Shown here: piece after piece, positions 1 to 14,800 of the stretch
How positions within the stretch are numbered: position 1 is the stretch's first letter
Layout: each line of letters opens with the position of its first letter
Notes under the pieces: generated by a model
Databases searched by the model: none
What the model was told of the DNA's origin: nothing
The model's input: the letters and a program-made list of their open reading frames with translations, nothing else
Program-made: the position numbers and the translations under genes
Assembly: GCF_042242105.1 (NCBI RefSeq)
Contig: NC_092020.1
Span: forward strand, 15,964,788 to 16,028,787
Reading direction: 5' to 3'
Length of the DNA: 64,000 nt
Source: Pempheris klunzingeri
Taxonomy: Eukaryota; Chordata; Actinopteri; Acropomatiformes; Pempheridae

Positions 1-257
1 GAGCTTGGATGCTGCATGCCAAAATAACAACTTTTCCCTTTATTTCTTGCAGAGATAATAAGTATATACTATGTCATTGTAGTAGTCAAGTATGATGCTG
101 TTATTGCAAAAATGTATACTTGCTCTGTTTTATTCTCCATTTAAACCATTTTGTTTGTGCAGACAAATGCAAATCACACTCAACACTCAGATCAAAATAG
201 GTGGATGAGTTGTTTGCTGTTTTTGCTGCCAACTCAGTATGCATGTGTTTGTAACAG

Positions 258-3200
258 CTGGTTGACTTCCTGGATGTCATTGACGATCCCATCCTGGGAT
301 ACACAGCACCTGCCGTCATCACTGTCCTCCACACACACCTTGCTACCTGTGCCGTCGACTACAGGTGTGTATATACCTAAAAAAAAATGTGTAAAATGAT
401 GTTCAATAGACCTTTGTCCCTTTTTTTTTTACACCCTTATCTAATGTGTTTCTGTTTTTCAGACCTCTGTATTTGCCACTGCGAGTGTTGTTCACAGCTG
501 AGTCGTTCTCTCTGTCCAGTAATATCATTGTAGACACTGCCACGTTCCACCTGAGGTACAGCTCACCACTAACTGCACTCGAATGTTGTCCAAGAAATAA
601 AACAAATGTTGAAAACACTCCTGCTCCAAATCACAGAATTACATTTGTTGGAATGATAATCAGCACAGTAAATATTTTGAAGTGTTGCTGTTTGTGTCAC
701 ATCGTTTGAACTGGTGACTCACAAGATCTTTTATGTTGTGTTCAGATTCATCCTGGATGACTCCGCCCTCTACCTCTCTGACAAATGTGAGACTGACACC
801 GTGGACTTGAGGAGAGGTGAGACTCATAATACACATGCATGCGCTGATGCAGAGGTCGTTCAGTCCCTGCTGGTTGTGTGTAGCCCTGATGCTGCAAGGA
901 TGGCAAGTTTCTCCAGTGTGTCTGTTAGACTTAAAAGTATTTTAGGAGGTCCAGTGTAACTTAGAGGAGATTCAGTCTGTTCATGTAGCATGGAAGGAAA
1001 AAAAATCCTGACCTGCATCTTCTACTTTATGTTGATTCTTTTTGAAATAATGAAATGGAGATTAGAAAGGCCACTTGACTTGTAAAAGATCTGAAACACG
1101 GTACCTGCTACTTTAATCAAAGGGTTTGCTATTGTCCAAAATTGTTGTAAAAGGAGGTCACATTACAATCAGGGATGCTTTACATTATGCCCAATGCAGT
1201 GGTCAGTATCAGTTTATCAGTGTCAAAATAAGTTGCACTCTGGTATAAACCACCATCATGTGTCCTTGTGTCATACAGACTATGTGTGTGTTCTGGACAT
1301 CGACCTGCTAGAGCTTGCCATCACCACATGGAAAGGCAGCGATACGGGCAAGCTGGTGAGTGCTCGCCATCTGTTTACATATCTGTGTTTCCTTCACATA
1401 CACTCAGAAGTTGCGGAGCACCGCGGCATAAAAATTACTACCCCTGCCAGAGAAAATGTGAGCGTCAACAAAACATTATAATTTAATTCAGTTTCCTTCA
1501 AAAACCACTAACAAGCACGGCCATGTTTATAAATATTTGTTTTACCATAATGAAGTTTCACTATAATAATAGCTTCAGACAGCAATTTAAGACTAGAATC
1601 ACTTCTCTGTTAAATGTGGAAACAAAACCAACAAGGACAGTAAACAATACGCTCTTCAACTGTTATGCAGCAGCCTTTTAGCCAAACAGTAATGAGGTGT
1701 ACAAATGTGACAAAGCTCAGTTTAAAGGCGGTTGTGCAACAGTGGTCCTTTGTCAGTGATCTTTTATTTAAGGCATTCGCTCTCTCCATTTAGTTTTTTT
1801 TTTTAACCTTTTTTTCCCATCCTCCTTGCATCACAACTCTGTCACTACTTTTATTGCTTTCCCTTGTTATTGATAGCTGCACTTTCTCTTTGTTCTCCAG
1901 TCTCAGCCTCTCTTTGAGCTCCGTTGCTCCAACAATGTGGTTCACCTTCATACCTGTGCTGACTCCTGTGCCGCTCTGGTCAATATGCTGCAGTACCTGG
2001 TCTCCCAGGGTGACCTGCACCCACCACCGCGACACGCCTCACCCACAGAAATTGCTGGCCAGAAATTACCAGTAAGGCTGCCATATTTACTGGAGACTTA
2101 AAATAATAAATTAATAAGTAAAATATTAACTTTGATTAGTGAAACGGTTTCAGTTAAAATGTGTCAAGTGTTATAAAGTGTAAAAAATGCATATTAACAG
2201 TTTTTTTTATTGTTTGATATTGAGTTTATAGTCTTCTACATAGATTCTCCTGCGTAACGAATAGTGAATGATGTTGCAAAATTGTTGACAGGGTCAGAAC
2301 AGTTCCATGAATGTTGAAAAGTGGTATAAATTTGTCATAAAATTGTCTGAAGTCTGTGTAATATTCTGTCTTGTCAGCTGTCAGAAAGTCCTGCGTCTGT
2401 GCTGCCCTGCCCTCCGGCTGAAACTGCTGAGATCAACCAGTATGACCTGACAGACGCTTTAATTGACACAGAGAAGAGCCACCGAGAAGAGAGTTTAGAT
2501 CCAGGTACTGCAAAGTTTGTCTCTCAGTATATGGTTCAGTAACATTCTGCAATGATCTGTGTTTCCTTGTGCACAGAACAAGGTTTGTGGGCCAGTTTCA
2601 TTTAAACTGGTTTCTGTTAGTGTTATAAAACTGTTTTGAAGCTTAACAGATACAGAGCGGTGTTGGTATTGGTACACCTTGACCGAATTAACTAAATTGG
2701 CCTTTTAGAAAGGAAAAAAAAAACATGAAACTCAGCTTGTGGTTGCCAGATTTCACTGACAGAAATAAAATCTGATGTAAGGGAATGTTCTTTATATCTG
2801 AACCTGCCTGGTTCTCTGTGTTTGTCCAGGTTCGCCCTCCATGCCGAGAGGCTCCCCTGTCTCTGTCTACCTGTTTCCTGGTGAGGCTACGAAGCGCACC
2901 CCATCCATCCTCCAGGGTGATGACTCTGAGGTTGACGGACTGGTTGCCACAGCAATAGAGGCACAGGCAGATATGATGTCAGAGGAAGGCTCCGAGGGCT
3001 CCACAGACAACGATGACTTTTGCATCTTGGAGGCTCCCGGCATGGGCATTCCTGTGAGTCTCTCTACTTGCTTTTGTGGTCCTACTTTGTGTCTATTAAA
3101 GTTTTCTTCCCCGTTGGCTCAATTTGCCTGCTAGCCTGACTTCTTTCCAGAATATATCTGCATGCTTACTTACAAAATGCCCACATCTGGGATTTGTTGC

Positions 3201-6200
3201 AGCCCAAGGACGGGGAGCCTGTGGTGACGGTGCTGTCCTCTGGGCCCATCAGGGTGAAAGACAGTCACTTCTCCAGGCCTCGAGGCAGCTCAGACCTGCT
3301 CCGAGCCCCCAGCCGCTTCCCGGTGCCCCAGAGCAGGGTGGTACTGCGGGAGATCTCTGTGGTGTGGCATCTCTACGGGGGCAAGGACTTTGGTGGCAAG
3401 CCTATGTCCATACATGCTCAGCATGCAAACAGGTACACACATGAACATATACACACACACACACAAGCAAAGCAGGTATTCAAAGTCACAGAAATATATT
3501 TCCTTGAACAACATTTAGGCCATTGATCATGATATGTGTTCAGTTTTCCTTCAGTCTCCCTTCCTCTCCCACCGTCTCTGTCCTCCTCTCTCTGCAGAGG
3601 TCGTTCAGTCCCTGCTGGTGTTCGCGGGTCCCCGTCTCGCTCCGTCACCTCCTCTCGTCCACAGAACTCCTGGCGCTGGGCTGGAGGCAGTGGGCGGCAG
3701 CACGCGATGCTGATGGAGATCCAACTCACCAAGGTACACATACCTTTCTGTTGCAACTAATACAGAGATTTGGCAATAAACCTACTTAATTGTGTCATTT
3801 GTTTATTTAACTCTTGTATTTACTTAATGTAACTTGTATTTTTGATGTTTTTATGTTTGTTTTGTGCACTTATTCAGAGGAAATGTTCCATCTCAGCTGT
3901 AAAATTGTGTTTGAAGTAACACTTTGGGACATATGCTTATTTCCTTTCTTGCTGAGTAGATTGATACCACCCTTCTGGGCAGATTGTATTACCTTTGGCC
4001 TAGCCTAGCTCGTTGTTTCCCCCTGCTTGCAGTCTTTATGCTGAGCTAGACTAACCAGCTGCTGGCTCCACATATATATCTAACAGATATGTGAGGGGTA
4101 TTGATTTTCTCATCTCACTCTTGGCAAAAAAAGTGAACAGTGTTTCCAAAAACTATTCCTTTAACTAAACTGTCCTGCTAGGAGTTTCCCCAGTCTTTAC
4201 CACATTTAGCTAAGACTTTTCTTCTGTTTTGTCCTCCAGGTGTCCTTCCAGCACGAGTCCTACCCAGTGGCAGTGACGGGGCAGGACGGGGAGGGGTCAG
4301 TAGCAACAGGGGTTGGGGTCGGTCCGGGTGGCGAACAGCCTCTCTCTAGGCAGGTGTTCATCGTCCAGGAGCTGGAGGTCCGAGACCGACTTGCCTCCTC
4401 ACAAATCAATAAATTCCTCTACCTCTACACCAGCGAGAGCATGCCCCGCAGAGCCCACTCCAATATGGTGAGACAGCAGAGAGACTGGGGGAGGGACGGT
4501 CATGAGGACCAAGAATAGCTTACAACATGCATTTGACGCAGCTTTTTATACAGCTTAGAGCAGTCTTGTTAAAAGAGGTGTGAAAAAGGGAAAGAAAAAG
4601 GAGAAATTTGCATTGTATTAATCACATCCTATAACGGCATTGGTTGTTTTCTTTTTGTAGCTCACAGTGAAGGCCCTGCAGGTGTGTCCAGAGTCTGGCC
4701 TCGGTGGCCCAGAGTGCTGTCTCCGAGTCAGCCTGCTGCCGCTACGACTTAACATCGACCAGGTAACTCCGGCTCTGCAGAATGAGTTATGACAGCTAGT
4801 GTAAACCAGTCCCAGCCAGCATGCATGACGCCCTGAAGTGGCTGAGTAGAGCTTTCAGATCGGCAGTGAAAATTTTGTTCACTTGTCTTGAATTTTCACT
4901 GTGTAAAAAATGAAGAAAGTGAATGATTCTGAGTCTCAGTTTTGAGTTTTTTTCAAAGATGTTGTGTTAATGCTTCAGCCCCCAGAGTGTCAGCAGTTTC
5001 TGCTCCTGTAACCTTTTCACATCTAACCAGTCTTTTTTTTTTTCCATCTCCTGTCCAGGACGCACTGTTTTTCCTGAAGGACTTTTTCAGTAATTTAGCT
5101 TCTTATGTTAACCCTTACCTGCCTGTGGACCCTGCAACTGAAGGTGAGTTACATCTGATGGTTGCTTTTTTATTCTTTGCGGCATATTTCGTCAGTTGTA
5201 TCATTACTGCAGTATCATTATGTTTCATCACTGTGTCATTTTCAGTGTTTCAGTGGGGCAAAAAAGTATTTAGTCAGCCACCAATTCTGCAAGTTCTCCC
5301 ACTTAAAAAGATGAGAGGCCTGTAATTTTCATCATAGGTACACTTCAACTATGAGAGACAGAATGAGAAAAAAAATCCAGAAAATCACATTGTCTGATGA
5401 CTTTTGACCACAACTATATATGAAGACATGCTCTGGTGAACATGTATGTATTTTTTTTTCCAGTGAAGGCAGACCCGTCTCAGAAGGCGCCTGAGGAGGC
5501 GGAGTCAGCTGCTGGTCTGGGACCTGACCTCACAGCTTCTGTGGAAACTACCTATAGCGAGCAGAGCTCCTCCTCTGCCGGCTCCTCCTCGTCCTCTGAC
5601 CAGCCAATCTACTTCCGGTACGTTAACACTAATTCATGAGGAGGCTCTGAGAAAGACCGACTGGGTCCACGCCGCACCACATATCCAGCAAATACGCCAG
5701 ATCCACCACCAATTTCAGTAACAAGAGCGGCGTTTACATCAATGTCCATGTGGCCCATACTGATGAGAACTGATGAATGTCATCCAGGCTTTCATAAATT
5801 AGGAAAGCTACCATGGCTTTTGCCCTTTAGGCTGACGTTGTTTGTTTTGTCTGCTAACAATTATGTGGTTGCTGCCACTGGCTGACATATTCTCCACTTA
5901 ATCAGCCCTTGCCGACCCACTGACTGCTTTTAGAAACTAAAGGGGAATAGGAGCATCTGTGTTGCAAACAATTAAGGTTGTTTGTGTGACTGTGCAGTTT
6001 GTGGAAAATATCACACAAAAACAAAACAACTTGGCTGTATAATCTTCTTCCACATTTTCAGGGAGTTTCGTTTCACCTCTGAAGTGCCTATCTGGCTGGA
6101 CTATCACGGCAAACATGTCGTTATTGAACAGGTGAGAGCTCACTCATCAGCTCATCTGTCACTCACCCTAAGCTAGAAATAAAGAAATCTGTTGGATCTA

Positions 6201-7600
6201 TGTACATTTGATCAGGAAATAAGTGTTCAGAATGGATTTTCACCTTCCTCTGTCTCTGTCCGGCTCTTCGTTCTACAGGGAACATTTGCGGGGATTCTGA
6301 TCGGTCTGGCCCAGTTAAACTGTTCTGAGTTGAAGCTGAAGAGGCTGTGCTGCAGACATGGGTAGAAACACACCTCCACACCAACATCTTATTGGTTACT
6401 CGAGATTCTTTTCTGTCATCTGAGAAAGTCTCTCCTAACTTTCTAATCTGTTCAGTGTTCAGTGGTTTGTGACTTTTTGAGACTGGATCACCATATCTGA
6501 AAGACAAACCAGCTGAGTTATCAGTTGTAAGTTTCTTTCCTCTTTGTAGTCTCCTTGGTGTGGACAAAGTGATCCAGTACGCCGTCACAGAGTGGCTGAC
6601 AGACATCAGGAAGAACCAGCTGCCGGGCATTCTGGGAGGTGTTGGCCCCATGCACTCCGTTGTCCAGCTGTGTGAGTTGATTTCTGCTTTAAACACATTG
6701 TTTTGTCAATATTCACTCATTCTTTATCCTGTTTTATGGCTCATTCCCTTTTCCCGTCTTTCCATCTCTGCGTCTTACTCCAGTCCATGGAGTGAGGGAT
6801 CTGTTCTGGCTGCCCATAGAGCAGTACAGGAAGGATGGGCGGATTATTCGAGGTCTCCAGAGGGGAGCAGCGTCCTTCGGCACCTCCACAGCATCAGCTG
6901 CTCTGGAGCTGAGCAACAGGCTGGTGCAGGCCATACAGGTACTTGGTCTAAAAAGGATTTTCAGTGCAGGTCATGACTGTGAATTCAAGCAATTTAGACC
7001 CTGAAATTATTTCAGTTTCTGACCATTTTTGATGCCTTTAACTCCATTGTTGATGTCGGTCTGCTTCTCTCACAGGCCACAGCAGAGACGGTGTATGACA
7101 TCCTGTCTCCAACCCCCCCCCTGAACCGCTATGCCATCACAGAAGGACGGGCCACCTCCGGCCGCCCCCGCAGACCTGCTCAGCCTGCAGACCTCCGAGA
7201 GGGTGTGGCCAAGGCCTACGACACCGTCAGAGAGGTAACATCCATCCATCCATCAATTGTCTACAATGCTTATCCTCTTAAGGGGCGCAGGGGGGGGCAG
7301 GAGCCAATCCCATCCCATGTAAATGTATTGAAACGATAAACATTTTGACTCTCTGCTCTCCAGGGAGTGATTGACACGGCTCAGACCTTGTGTGATGTAG
7401 CATCCCGCGGCCACGAACAAAAGGGTCTACCCGGTGCTGTGGGCGGCGTCCTACGACAGATCCCTCCCACCGTGGTCCGACCCTTGATTGTGGCCTCTGA
7501 AGCTACTTCCAATCTGCTTGGTGGCATGAGGAACCAGATCAAACCAGACGCCCGGAAGGAGGATTTCCTGAAGTGGCGCACGGAGGAAGGCCAGGATTGA
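258..7600 (+). CDS. atg2a: Autophagy-related protein 2 homolog A, C-terminal 876 residues (5' part outside window)
   Basis: ATG2A bridges the ER and the growing phagophore and moves bulk lipid between them, working with WIPI4 and ATG9. Nineteen coding exons join in phase: 258-364, 463-555, 746-816, 1279-1355, 1901-2071, 2378-2504, 2830-3053, 3203-3432, 3598-3733, 4240-4467, 4661-4762, 5059-5143, 5464-5617, 6062-6131, 6279-6361, 6550-6671, 6784-6938, 7076-7234, 7364-7600. They give 876 residues, roughly the last 45% of a protein that is about 1940 residues in human. The N-terminal chorein domain is therefore not in the window. The C-terminal domain is nearly identical to human ATG2A (for example PIEQYRKDGR, QRGAASFG, ALELSNRLVQAIQ, TAETVYDILSP, GGMRNQI) and ends KWRTEEGQD. 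A candidate LIR (DDFCIL) and a downstream DSHFSRP segment, in the area reported for WIPI4 binding, are both present. The close match to the A paralogue rather than ATG2B is judged from remembered human sequence. Confidence 0.97.
3018..3029 (+). other. Candidate LC3/GABARAP-interacting (LIR) motif in atg2a
   Basis: These codons read F-C-I-L and follow an acidic run (DNDD). This fits the core LIR pattern aromatic-x-x-aliphatic with acidic residues before it. Human ATG2A has an FCIL LIR used for GABARAP binding in the corresponding serine/acid-rich stretch. The motif lies in the exon at 2830-3053, in a low-complexity linker where conservation suggests function. Binding itself is inferred. Confidence 0.8.
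3917..4135. repeat. Dispersed percomorph repeat ('TTAGCTTAGC' family), fold-back arrangement, in atg2a intron
   Basis: The left part (CTTTGGGACATATGCTTATT... to about 3975) reads in the forward direction of a repeat often seen in percomorph introns. The right part (about 3995-4135) reads as the same repeat in reverse complement, with the landmark 'GCTGGTTAGTCTAGCTCAGC' on the minus strand. Further copies lie at 17228-17490 and 24980-25110. No coding capacity is seen. The family name is unknown to me; identification is from remembered consensus-like sequence. Confidence 0.55.
5251..5405 (+). mobile_element. Tc1/mariner-like element terminus, truncated, in atg2a intron
   Basis: Starts CAGTGGGGCAAAAAAGTATT and continues with TTAGTCAGCCACCAATT, AAGATGAGAGGCCTGTAATT and CATCATAGGTACACTTCAAC. 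This is the typical outer end of a very common fish Tc1-like DNA transposon. About 150 bases survive; no transposase and no second inverted repeat are present. It sits between exons 5059-5143 and 5464-5617 and does not disturb the splice sites. Confidence 0.85.
7238..7312 (+). repeat. Short dispersed repeat fragment (CATC-rich, 'CTTATCCTCTTAAGGGGCGC') in atg2a intron
   Basis: The sequence runs from CATCCATCCATC through TCTACAATGCTTATCC to GGGGGGGCAGGAGCCAATCC. It resembles the frequent fish repeat in which 'tccatccat...ctgcttatcc...gggtcgcgggggctggagcctatccc' recurs. The fragment fills most of the 129-base intron before the last atg2a exon. Confidence 0.6.
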
Positions 7601-9160
<1,560 letters not shown>

Positions 9161-9180
<20 letters not shown>

Positions 9181-11350
9181 GCAGCATTGGAAGGGTCTCG
9201 TTAATGTGCGCGCGTCGGGGCGTGTCTACAGCCGCGGGCACGCGGCCGCAGTTTGGGCGACACTGCCTGAATTTTCGCGATTACTGCAGCGAGCCTAAAA
9301 CTGGAACCGAGATGTATTTCACGTGTGTCACATGTACGTTTCATATAAATCAAATGATCTTTGAGAGAGTGAGACTGAGATCCTGTCGTCTGCAGCTGTT
9401 GCTGTGACCATGAGGCAATAAAGGCATGCAGATGTCTGTTAATCCTAAACTCTATTCTAGCATTTGATGTGTGGAAGAATTATAGTCAGTTAAAAAACAC
9501 AAAACACTTTTAATTCACAGAACACATGTGCTCATAAGATAAGTTAAGATGGTATGAAAATACACACATTATACGATACATAAGGGGGACCTAAAATAAG
9601 AGGGGAGAGATGTTTAGCACATTGTGAAGTAAGATAAAAGGCTAAAACAATTAGGAAAGCAGGGATTGTCAGTATTACATCCATTAGAAAGTCAGTATCG
9701 CCCTCTGTTGGCCAATGAAATAATTGCAGAATGTTGGGATTTCTTATCATTTTTTAGCCATAATTTGACCTTTGCCATGCATATATTTATTTACACTGAA
9801 ACAAAAAGGATATTTAAAGAAGCATGAAAAAACTGTGGCTTTTGTGGCGCAGGCTCACTGAACATCTGATGTGGGTGCACATTTAAACACAGGATCCTTC
9901 ATGATGTTCCAAGTATTTAATTTCCACTTTCTCAAAACAACTGGTTGACTGGATGATTTTGTCTACAAATGAATAAGAAAATATCACAACTCTTGCAATA
10001 TTAAACAAAGACAGTTATAATACAAATGAAGTCTCTAGTTAAACTTAGATCATTAATGCATCCGTCTTTGGGTCAGTTAAACTAAGGTACTCGCAATGAA
10101 CTCAGGAATCTAGTACAACAGAGAAAACAGTCAATAACTGTTGAGAAATACATACTAAGTTTAACAAATGCTGCTGTAAAAGTGCAAAATAGGAGAGGCA
10201 ACAAACTCACATCCATTCCTTTGTTCTGGTGTGGAGGGGGCTGGCCTATATAGTCTTGGGAGGTGTGGCCTTCTCAGTGACAGGTATGTGAATAGGTGGG
10301 GAAAAGACTTGTGATTTTAACAAAGCATCTTGAAGGATTTAAAGGATAAAATTTCCACAATTCAGGTCGGTGTAGTTTGTCTGCTTGGACAGGCATGGGG
10401 CCTATTTTTAGACACATAATTAAAATAAAAATAGTGCTTTTCCTGTTGGGTTTAGGACATGGCTCCAAGAGACTTTTTTAAGGTCTTGGCATTGGCCATA
10501 TACACAGTGAATTTCACATCCAGGTGAAATGTTGTGCAGAGGCTGCTTCGTTAAAATCTCGAAGAAATTTTGTAGGGGGCGCCGCTGAGCCGTTTTGACA
10601 AACCCAACGCTATAAACCAGATCAAATTATACAATATCGTCCCCCTGATGTGTGTGCCAAGTTTGGTGAGATTTGAATCATGTCTGGCCATTTTACAGCA
10701 ACTTCCAGTTTCATGGCGAAGAAGGCGTGGCCACGGGGACAGTGTTTGACGAAAGCTCAAGAGCTTCGTAACACAGCAACATCAAAGTCTTGGGAAGGTT
10801 TTCACCCAATTTGAGGTGTCTGTGGTTAACCTGGGTGGCGCTATGACTATGATTCAAAATTGGCCTGTACGTGTGTTCAGACCCGGACTGTCATTAAGCA
10901 GTGAATTTGGTAAAGATGGAACCTTGTGTGACCGAGTTATAGCTGATCGAAATTTCATGGCGAAGGATCGAACTTCGTTGTGACGCCACGCCCACTCCAC
11001 TTTGACGAAAAGTCACAGTTTTCGCAAAAAAAACTTCGTCAAGGCCTTTAGGGTAATCTGACAGCATTTTGAAGTAGATCTGGTCATCCGTCTATTCACG
11101 GAGTAAAACATGGCATTTCCTATTGCCCACTAGGAGGCGCTATGAATGTCAGTGAATATTGTCCTAATAGATCTGTTCAGGGCCGGACTCTCATCAAACC
11201 TGATAAATTTCATCCAGGTTTGATCATCTACAGCCGAGTTATAATACACTTCCTGTTTCATGGCGAGAGCCGAAGTTTGATTCTCCGCCAACGCCAATCC
11301 GTTAGAGTTTTGTACATGGTTTTGCTAACTTTTCATAATTTAGGCGTCGA
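9161..11350 (+). repeat. Dispersed teleost repeat 'AAAGCTGCAAGCAGC...' with three diverged internal sub-units
   Basis: The left edge (AATTAAAGCTGCAAGCAGCATTGGAAGGGTC) is the hallmark start of a repeat family widespread in fish. The inner part shows three diverged sub-units, each opening with a GG(N)GGCGC(C/T)... landmark (about 10574, 10834 and 11132) and each carrying TTTCATGGCGA(A/G) about 120-140 bases later (near 10711, 10954 and 11257). Between about 9400 and 10540 the match is not evident to me, so this may be two insertions or one broken by decay. Short ORFs inside have no protein similarity I recognise. Confidence 0.6.
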
Positions 11351-11774
11351 CTACAAGATACACCACATCACATTACATGCAAGCCATTTAAAGAAAATTA
11401 CAATTTCTCCGTAAAAGTATTTATAAAAAGTCACTGGGCCACAATAGAAGGAGACTATTGAAAACTGGCATGTTTGAAGAATAGAATATACATGTTAAAT
11501 AAATAGATTACACATTACCGGTCAACAAAAGTATGCTACATGAAATCTATTAAGTATATTTTTGTCAGCATGAAGGTTGTGGAAAAAACACTTTCGCGTT
11601 AATTAAACAGTAACTTGTACTGCAGTACTATGAAGAGACTTACCCATCATAATTAAGAAAATCATAAACAACTAACTAAATAACTAACAAAATAAACAGG
11701 AACCTGTATACTACAGGAACCAACGGCAGTGGAGGAAAAACTTTGGGGAACGTTTTTAGCGATGCAACAGCAGC

Positions 11775-11782
11775 ACTTCCGG
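11775..11782 (+). promoter_or_regulatory. ETS-type element (ACTTCCGG) in the probable trmt112 promoter
   Basis: ACTTCCGG lies 104 bases before the trmt112 start codon in a stretch without a TATA box. ETS/GABPA sites of this form are typical of TATA-less housekeeping promoters, which fits a ubiquitous methyltransferase cofactor. Transcription start and use of the site are inferred. Confidence 0.5.
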
Positions 11783-11885
11783 TCCACATGTCCGTTGACG
11801 GCAGACTGAAATTATCTGTGAACATTTACTGGAAAAATACCTCTGAACTTGTGACAGTTCTTTCTGACTTTAAACATCCGTAAAC

Positions 11886-14800
11886 ATGAAGCTGCTCACG
11901 CACAACATGTTGACATCTCACGTCAAGGGAGTCACTAAAGGATACCCGCTGCTCATCAAGGTAACCTAGCAACATGGCTAACTGATAGCAACATGGCTAA
12001 CTGCTAACAACATGGCTAACTGCTAACATTGCTGAGCTAAAACATCACTTAGTCTTTATGTTTGATGCTGTTTGGGTCGAATTGAAAGGAGAGACAAACG
12101 CTTCTGTAGTTCAGAGTGTCAGTCAGGCCTTTTTAACGCTAACTTTTTCAGACATTTCCTTCATGATAGACCTGTACTGAAGCATTGAACATGTGATTAT
12201 TGTTTGTTTGGAAGAGATTCAATAACCAGGTAACTAGAGGCAAGCAATGGAGATAAATATGCATGACCCGGTTTATTTGATTTCCTCATGCTGTGCTATC
12301 ATCTCCATATTTTAATGAAGAAACGAACTCGAAATCACACACCATTTTCTATCTAGAAAAATGCATTCGCTCTCTTAATTTGAGTTTCTGAATTTCCAGT
12401 GTTAAATATTTGCTCTACAGTCACTCGTGCCCTCAAAAAGTCCCACAACCCAATGAGAAAACGTGTCTGTAACATCTACTTTACTGTTATCCCTGAAATA
12501 CAATACTTAATTTAATAGAAGTGTGAATTACATTATACTGTCCTTAAAGAGAAATTATATTGTGAGCAGAATCTTAATTTACTGGTGACTGTTAGTGATT
12601 TGGTGTTTCTTACGTTGGGAATGGTCAGGATCAAGAGACAGAAGTAGGTGTACTTCCTTTCTGGCTGTTGATTTGGGACCCTGACTGTCCACATTAACAC
12701 ATTGTGTTGTTTCCTTGTTCTGTTTTATTTGTGCAGGCTACTGAGGTGAAAATGAGTGATGTGGAGTTCAATCCTCAGTTTGTCAGCCGGATGATCCCCA
12801 AACTGGAGTGGAGCGTTCTGGTCCAGGCTGCAGAGGAGGTGAGGCGCACTGCACAATACAAGCATGAATATCCAAGAATATAGCCAATCCAAAAGACAGT
12901 CCTCGATCCTTCCAAGAACTTAATTTTGAGACGATTTTGGCTTAAAAGACCAGAGGAATCATGCTCGTATTAGGAGCTGCTTAAAGAGTTTGGGGAAAAG
13001 TTTAAGTGAATAGGAGAACAAAACCATATCCTATTTTATTTAGCAGAAAAGTGCACAGTGAGATTCAGTTTGTTTGTTTGTTTATAAAATGGTGGCAAAA
13101 CTCTGTATGGTAACTGAGAGAATTCAAACATAGAGGATAAATAGAGAAAACATAGGTGATCAGTGGGCAAATACTTGCCCATTAAATACTACTAAGCTGG
13201 AAACAAGCAGTCAAAGGTATTGCAGAGTGGTTACCATAACCCAATGTCAGAATCCCCCAGCTCCTTATTATTAGACAGGTCTCCCACCACCAGCTATACG
13301 CAAACAACTAATTTGGATTTCACTGGCAGGTTTTATGCTGCAGGGAAACTAAAACAACGCCTTTTTAAATTTTAAATCTTTTATAATAGAAATGTGCTAC
13401 CCTATTTATGCGATATTCACAGGGTATTTTATTTGTCCTTTGTGTCCCTTCTTTCTCTCTGTACTATATACATTTACTTGGTGTCTAGATTTATTATTAC
13501 TTGTTCTTGGTTACCTTTTTGTTTTCTGTCCTTCACTGATTCCCTGTGATGCGTTGACTTTTGTTGTATTATGTTTTTATCGATTGGAATAGTTATAAAT
13601 AAAGCCTTATGTATATATCTCACGTTATAATCCTTTATCAAACGAGTGTGGAAAATTTTGTATCAGCAGCACAGGTTGTAGATTAGTATACAGTACAGTA
13701 TACAGTGAACATTATTCCATTGCTGGATATTGTGTCGTGTTTTTTTTTGTTTCACGTCTTGTTCACCAGTGGGTGAAGAACATGTCTTGCTCTCTTCTTC
13801 CGCCCAGTAGCCTTCACTAATGAATTACAGCTGCTCAGTTTGAACACTTGTTACCGTCTCTCCTCCCTCTGAAGTTGGGTCATCGACGAGACCTGCCGAG
13901 TGAGCTGACGCCAAACTACGAGAGCAACGAAGAGTTCCTGAAGCAAGTGCACAGGGTGCTACTAGAGGTAAGGAGCTCACAGTCATTCCTGCTCCTCCAG
14001 TAGTGTTTTTACTGCAGTGGTAAATATGCTGACATTTATTACCAGGATATATAGTTGTATTTTTGGAGACGGCACGTATGCATTCCTATTGGGGCTGAAA
14101 ATTGGGTCTTTAAAATGTCCAAAGATGGTGAAAAATGGCCATCATATTTTCCCAGAGGCTTTGGTGACCTCATCGGATGTCTTGGTTCGTCTGACCAACA
14201 GTCCAAAATTTTAATTTATATAAAACAGAGAAAAACAGTAAATTCAGAGAAAGTTGGGCATTTTGATGAAAACTTACATAAATCATTAATTATCAGAATA
14301 GATGTATATGGATTTTTTTGTTGATCGACATGGTCACAAACATCTTTTTTTCTGGTGAAAAGACTCTTAATTGTTTTAGCTCTTTAATTGTCTGTCAAAA
14401 CCAGCACAAGCCTGACACCATCTTTACCAGCGACCACCTCTCCACTGGTGACATTATTTACCTTGTGGATCCCAGCAGCGTTTCCCACTTCTTCTTGTGT
14501 CACACAGTAAATTATTGTGATAATTATGGGATGTCTTTGTATAAAAGACTTAAGTGCACCTTTTGGATAAAACTAAAGCAGCTACCAATATTCACTCTCT
14601 CTCAGAGCAACCTATAAAAGGTACAGTATGTTCTTGACATCCTGTTTCTATTACTGGCAGCAGCAATTAGCAACAAAGCTTTCATGTGGTCGTTTCCTGC
14701 AGAAGGTCTTGTTTTTCAAAGCTGCACCACATCCATGAAGTGGAGGAGATTTTTGTAGAGATGAGACATGGGAACAAAAATGCTACAGTTTTATGTAACT

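Noticed and set aside
1..257. Possible additional atg2a exon at the left edge
   Set aside because: An acceptor-like TTTCTTGCAG near 52 is followed at once by an in-frame TAA in two frames and no ATG2A-like sequence; treated as intron.
4942..5325. 127-codon plus-strand ORF running through atg2a exon 5059-5143 and its flanks
   Set aside because: Only the 85-base core matches ATG2A and has splice signals on both sides. The remainder is intron and a Tc1-like end.
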